Program-made: the position numbers and the translations under genes
NCBI RefSeq assembly: GCF_003387155.1
Contig: NZ_QUMT01000006.1
Span: 124,001-188,000, forward strand
Origin: Roseateles depolymerans
Lineage (GTDB): Bacteria > Pseudomonadota > Gammaproteobacteria > Burkholderiales > Burkholderiaceae_C
DNA: 64,000 nt
Direction of reading: 5' to 3'
The notes under the pieces: model-generated
What the model saw: only the letters and a program-made list of their open reading frames with translations
What the model was told of the DNA's origin: nothing
Databases searched by the model: none
Shown: in pieces, positions 62,077-64,000 of the stretch
How positions within the stretch are numbered: position 1 is the stretch's first letter
Layout: every line of letters begins with the position of its first letter

Positions 62077-63134
62077 GTCGTCTTTTTCTCAAGGGCTCGC
62101 ACACGCTGGCGCAGCTCATAGAGCCCGCGCAGCGCGGCGGCATTTTTCTGCCAGGATGCGGCGTCCTCGAAGGGCCACATGCCGGCGTAGGCGCCGGGCT
62201 TGTCGATGCTGTTGCTGATGTTGGCCGTGGGGCCGATCTGCACACCGTCAGTGATCTTGATGTGCCCATTGATTCGGGCCGCGCCTGCAACAATGCAATT
62301 GGCACCGATTTCTGCACTGCCGGCAATGGCCACGGCACCGGCGATGGCGGTGCCCGCGCCGATCTTCACGTTGTGGGCAATCTGAACGAGGTTGTCGATG
62401 ATCACGCGGTCCGCGATGACGGTGTCACCCAACGCGCCGCGGTCGATGCAGGTGTTGGCGCCGATCTCCACGTCATCCCCGATGCGCACCGCGCCGAGCT
62501 GCTCGATCTTGACCCAGCGCATGCCGGACTCGCCCTTGGTCGGCGCAAAACCGAACCCATCCGCACCGATCACCGCGCCGCTGTGGATCAGCGACCGTGC
62601 ACCCACGGTGCAATCAAAGCCCAGCACCACACGAGGCTCCAGGCGGGCGCCCTCGCCCACCACCGCATGATGTTCCACCACGGTGTGAGCGCCGATGCGG
62701 GCGCCATCGCCGATGCGGGCGCCGGATTCGATGACCGCGAACGGGCCGATGTCCACGCCGGCGCCAAGATGGGCATCCGGCGCAACGCTCGCCGTCGGAT
62801 GCACCGACGGCGCCGGACGCGCTGCACGCATGTGCTGCACCCACCATTGGGTCAGGTGGGCGAAATACAGGTAGGGGTCGGGCGTGACGATGCAGCTGGC
62901 CACCTGGCCGTCGCCGCGGCGGGCCGCAGCGGCGTCCTGCGCGGCCGGTGACACGATGACGCAACCGGCCTGCGTGGTCGCCAATTGGGCGGCGTACTTC
63001 GGGTTGGAGAGAAAGGAAATGGCGTCCGGACCGGCTTCGTCCAGCGGCGCGATGCGCTGGATGGCCGTGTCTGACGCACCAACAGAAACGCCGCCCAAGG
63101 CGGCGATCAGGTCGGAGACCGAGACCGATGTCAT
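62073..63134 (-). CDS. lpxD: UDP-3-O-acylglucosamine N-acyltransferase
   Basis: 353 residues. An N-terminal LpxD domain ([20 protein letters not shown]) precedes hexapeptide repeats; the catalytic His region reads [15 protein letters not shown], and [19 protein letters not shown] is typical. A helical C-terminus completes it. Third step of lipid A synthesis; 36 bases after skp. Confidence 0.99.
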   Translation of the reverse strand: MTSVSVSDLIAALGGVSVGASDTAIQRIAPLDEAGPDAISFLSNPKYAAQLATTQAGCVIVSPAAQDAAAARRGDGQVASCIVTPDPYLYFAHLTQWWVQHMRAARPAPSVHPTASVAPDAHLGAGVDIGPFAVIESGARIGDGARIGAHTVVEHHAVVGEGARLEPRVVLGFDCTVGARSLIHSGAVIGADGFGFAPTKGESGMRWVKIEQLGAVRIGDDVEIGANTCIDRGALGDTVIADRVIIDNLVQIAHNVKIGAGTAIAGAVAIAGSAEIGANCIVAGAARINGHIKITDGVQIGPTANISNSIDKPGAYAGMWPFEDAASWQKNAAALRGLYELRQRVRALEKKTT

Positions 63135-63170
63135 GCTGATTGCCTCATGCAGAACGCATTACAAAACGCA

Positions 63171-63680
63171 TTACTTCTGCGCGTTGAGGGTGTCGATCAC
63201 CTTCTTGGTGATGTCCACCCGCGCGCTCGCATGAACCGCGTCCTGCACGATCAGGTCGTATTTGTCCTGCTCGTAGATCTGCTTGATGACCTTGTTGGCC
63301 TTCTCGATCACGGAGGACAACTCTTCGTTCTTGCGCTGGGCCACGTCTTCGTTGAATTCGCGGCGCTTGCGCTGCAGGTCACGGTCCTGCTCGATGAGTT
63401 CGCGTTGGCGGCGACTGCGTTCGGACTCGGTCAGGGCCGGACCGTCTTTGTCCAGCTTCTCGGCCGCAGCGCGCAGCTTGCCTTCCTGCTCCAGCAGGTT
63501 CTTCTCGCGACGGCTGAACTCCGCCTGCAGCTTGGCTTCCGACGCCTTGGCCAGATTGGTCTCGCGAAGAATCCGCTCACTGTTGACGTAGCCGATCTTC
63601 AGTTCCTGCGCCTGGGCAGCCAAAGCCGTGGCTGCCGTCAGGGCGACGGCGGCCACCATCTTCAACAGCGTGCTCTTCAT
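63171..63680 (-). CDS. skp: periplasmic chaperone Skp/OmpH
   Basis: 169 residues. Signal peptide (MVAAVALTAATALAAQAQ), then ELKIGYVNSERILRETNLA and a long charged coiled-coil body (LQAEFSRREKNLLEQEGKLR), typical of the trimeric outer-membrane protein chaperone. Its ATG overlaps the bamA stop (TGATG). Confidence 0.97.
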   Translation of the reverse strand: MKSTLLKMVAAVALTAATALAAQAQELKIGYVNSERILRETNLAKASEAKLQAEFSRREKNLLEQEGKLRAAAEKLDKDGPALTESERSRRQRELIEQDRDLQRKRREFNEDVAQRKNEELSSVIEKANKVIKQIYEQDKYDLIVQDAVHASARVDITKKVIDTLNAQK

Positions 63681-64000
63681 CAGAATGACGTCCCGATCTG
63701 GAATTGGAATCGCTCGATTCTATCCGTCCGCTGCTTCCGGATCGGTGTGCCGTAACTCAGGCGCAGCGGACCCATGGGAGACAGCCAGCTGATGCCCACG
63801 CCGGCAGCGGCACGGGTCTCGCTGAAATTCAGCTTTTCGTCGGTGCCCCAGACATTGCCGACGTCGAAGAAGCCGAACAGACGGAAGCTCTTGTCGTTGC
63901 CGGCGCCGGGCACCGGCACGTACAGCTCGGTGTTCAGGTTGAACTTGCGGTTGCCGCCGGTGTAGGAACCGGTGATGTCCACCGGACCCAGCGTTCCGGA
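63680..64000 (-). CDS. bamA: outer-membrane assembly factor BamA, C-terminal part
   Basis: The 3' end of a gene that begins beyond the window, about 106 residues. It shows the last barrel strands: FGFFDVGNVWGTDEKLNFSE, RAAAGVGISWLSPMGPLRLS, YGTPIRKQRTDRIERFQFQI and the terminal GTSF with C-terminal Phe. Position directly before skp-lpxD is conserved for bamA. Confidence 0.97.
   Translation of the reverse strand, partial: SGTLGPVDITGSYTGGNRKFNLNTELYVPVPGAGNDKSFRLFGFFDVGNVWGTDEKLNFSETRAAAGVGISWLSPMGPLRLSYGTPIRKQRTDRIERFQFQIGTSF

Overview
This is a GC-rich chromosomal segment whose gene content and gene order point to a betaproteobacterium of the order Burkholderiales, most like the Roseateles/Mitsuaria/Rubrivivax group. 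The indicators are the hslR-grpE-dnaK-dnaJ run, rpsF-priB-rpsR-rplI-dnaB, the bamA-skp-lpxD-fabZ-lpxA-lpxB-rnhB-trmH chain, and ppsA divergent from ppsR. The genus is an inference; there is no rRNA in the window.

Layout. 1-4.3 kb: heat-shock chaperones with sigma-32-like promoters. 4.5-9.4 kb: a response regulator with TPRs, an EptA-type lipid A phosphoethanolamine transferase, a CheY-like receiver and a GAF protein. 9.4-12 kb: a VOC protein and a secreted double-retropepsin/TPR protein. 12-22.5 kb: a probable cyanophycin-scavenging locus, comprising two arginine succinyltransferase subunits, an ArgR-like AraC regulator, a YfcC-type carrier, an M14-family dipeptide hydrolase (CphZ-like), an exported cyanophycinase and a divergent TonB-dependent receptor. 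22.5-27 kb: a photo-oxidative/UV stress cluster (lipocalin, DUF2256, FeS-type photolyase, fasciclin lipoprotein, DUF2878), with two near-identical ECF-type promoter candidates. 27-29.2 kb: a lower-GC accessory patch with two SMI1/KNR4 immunity-like paralogues, a transposase remnant, a broken toxin-like fragment and its presumed immunity gene.

29.2-38.4 kb: an SOS-linked radical SAM gene with a LexA-like box at its start codon, then the homogentisate pathway (fahA, hmgA, DUF2783, flavin monooxygenase, MBL protein, divergent IclR regulator and maiA). 38.4-46.9 kb: an orphan XRE repressor with palindromic operators, then a polyol (mannitol/sorbitol) operon: fructokinase, AraC regulator, mannitol dehydrogenase and an ABC transporter. 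47-54 kb: a BaiN-type flavoprotein, dnaB, ribosomal protein genes and a VC_2705-type symporter. 54-57 kb: a REP-like inverted repeat and ppsA. 57-64 kb: ppsR and the lipid A/outer-membrane biogenesis operon, ending inside bamA.

The strongest biological story is 12-22.5 kb. An exported cyanophycinase would release beta-Asp-Arg, the TonB receptor would import it, the M14 enzyme would split it, and the succinyltransferase would start arginine catabolism. An ArgR-like regulator is encoded in the same block, and an ArgR-like site lies in the divergent promoter. A second theme is repeated in-frame low-complexity or minisatellite expansion in protein linkers and tails. No tRNA, rRNA, CRISPR array or complete insertion sequence was found.
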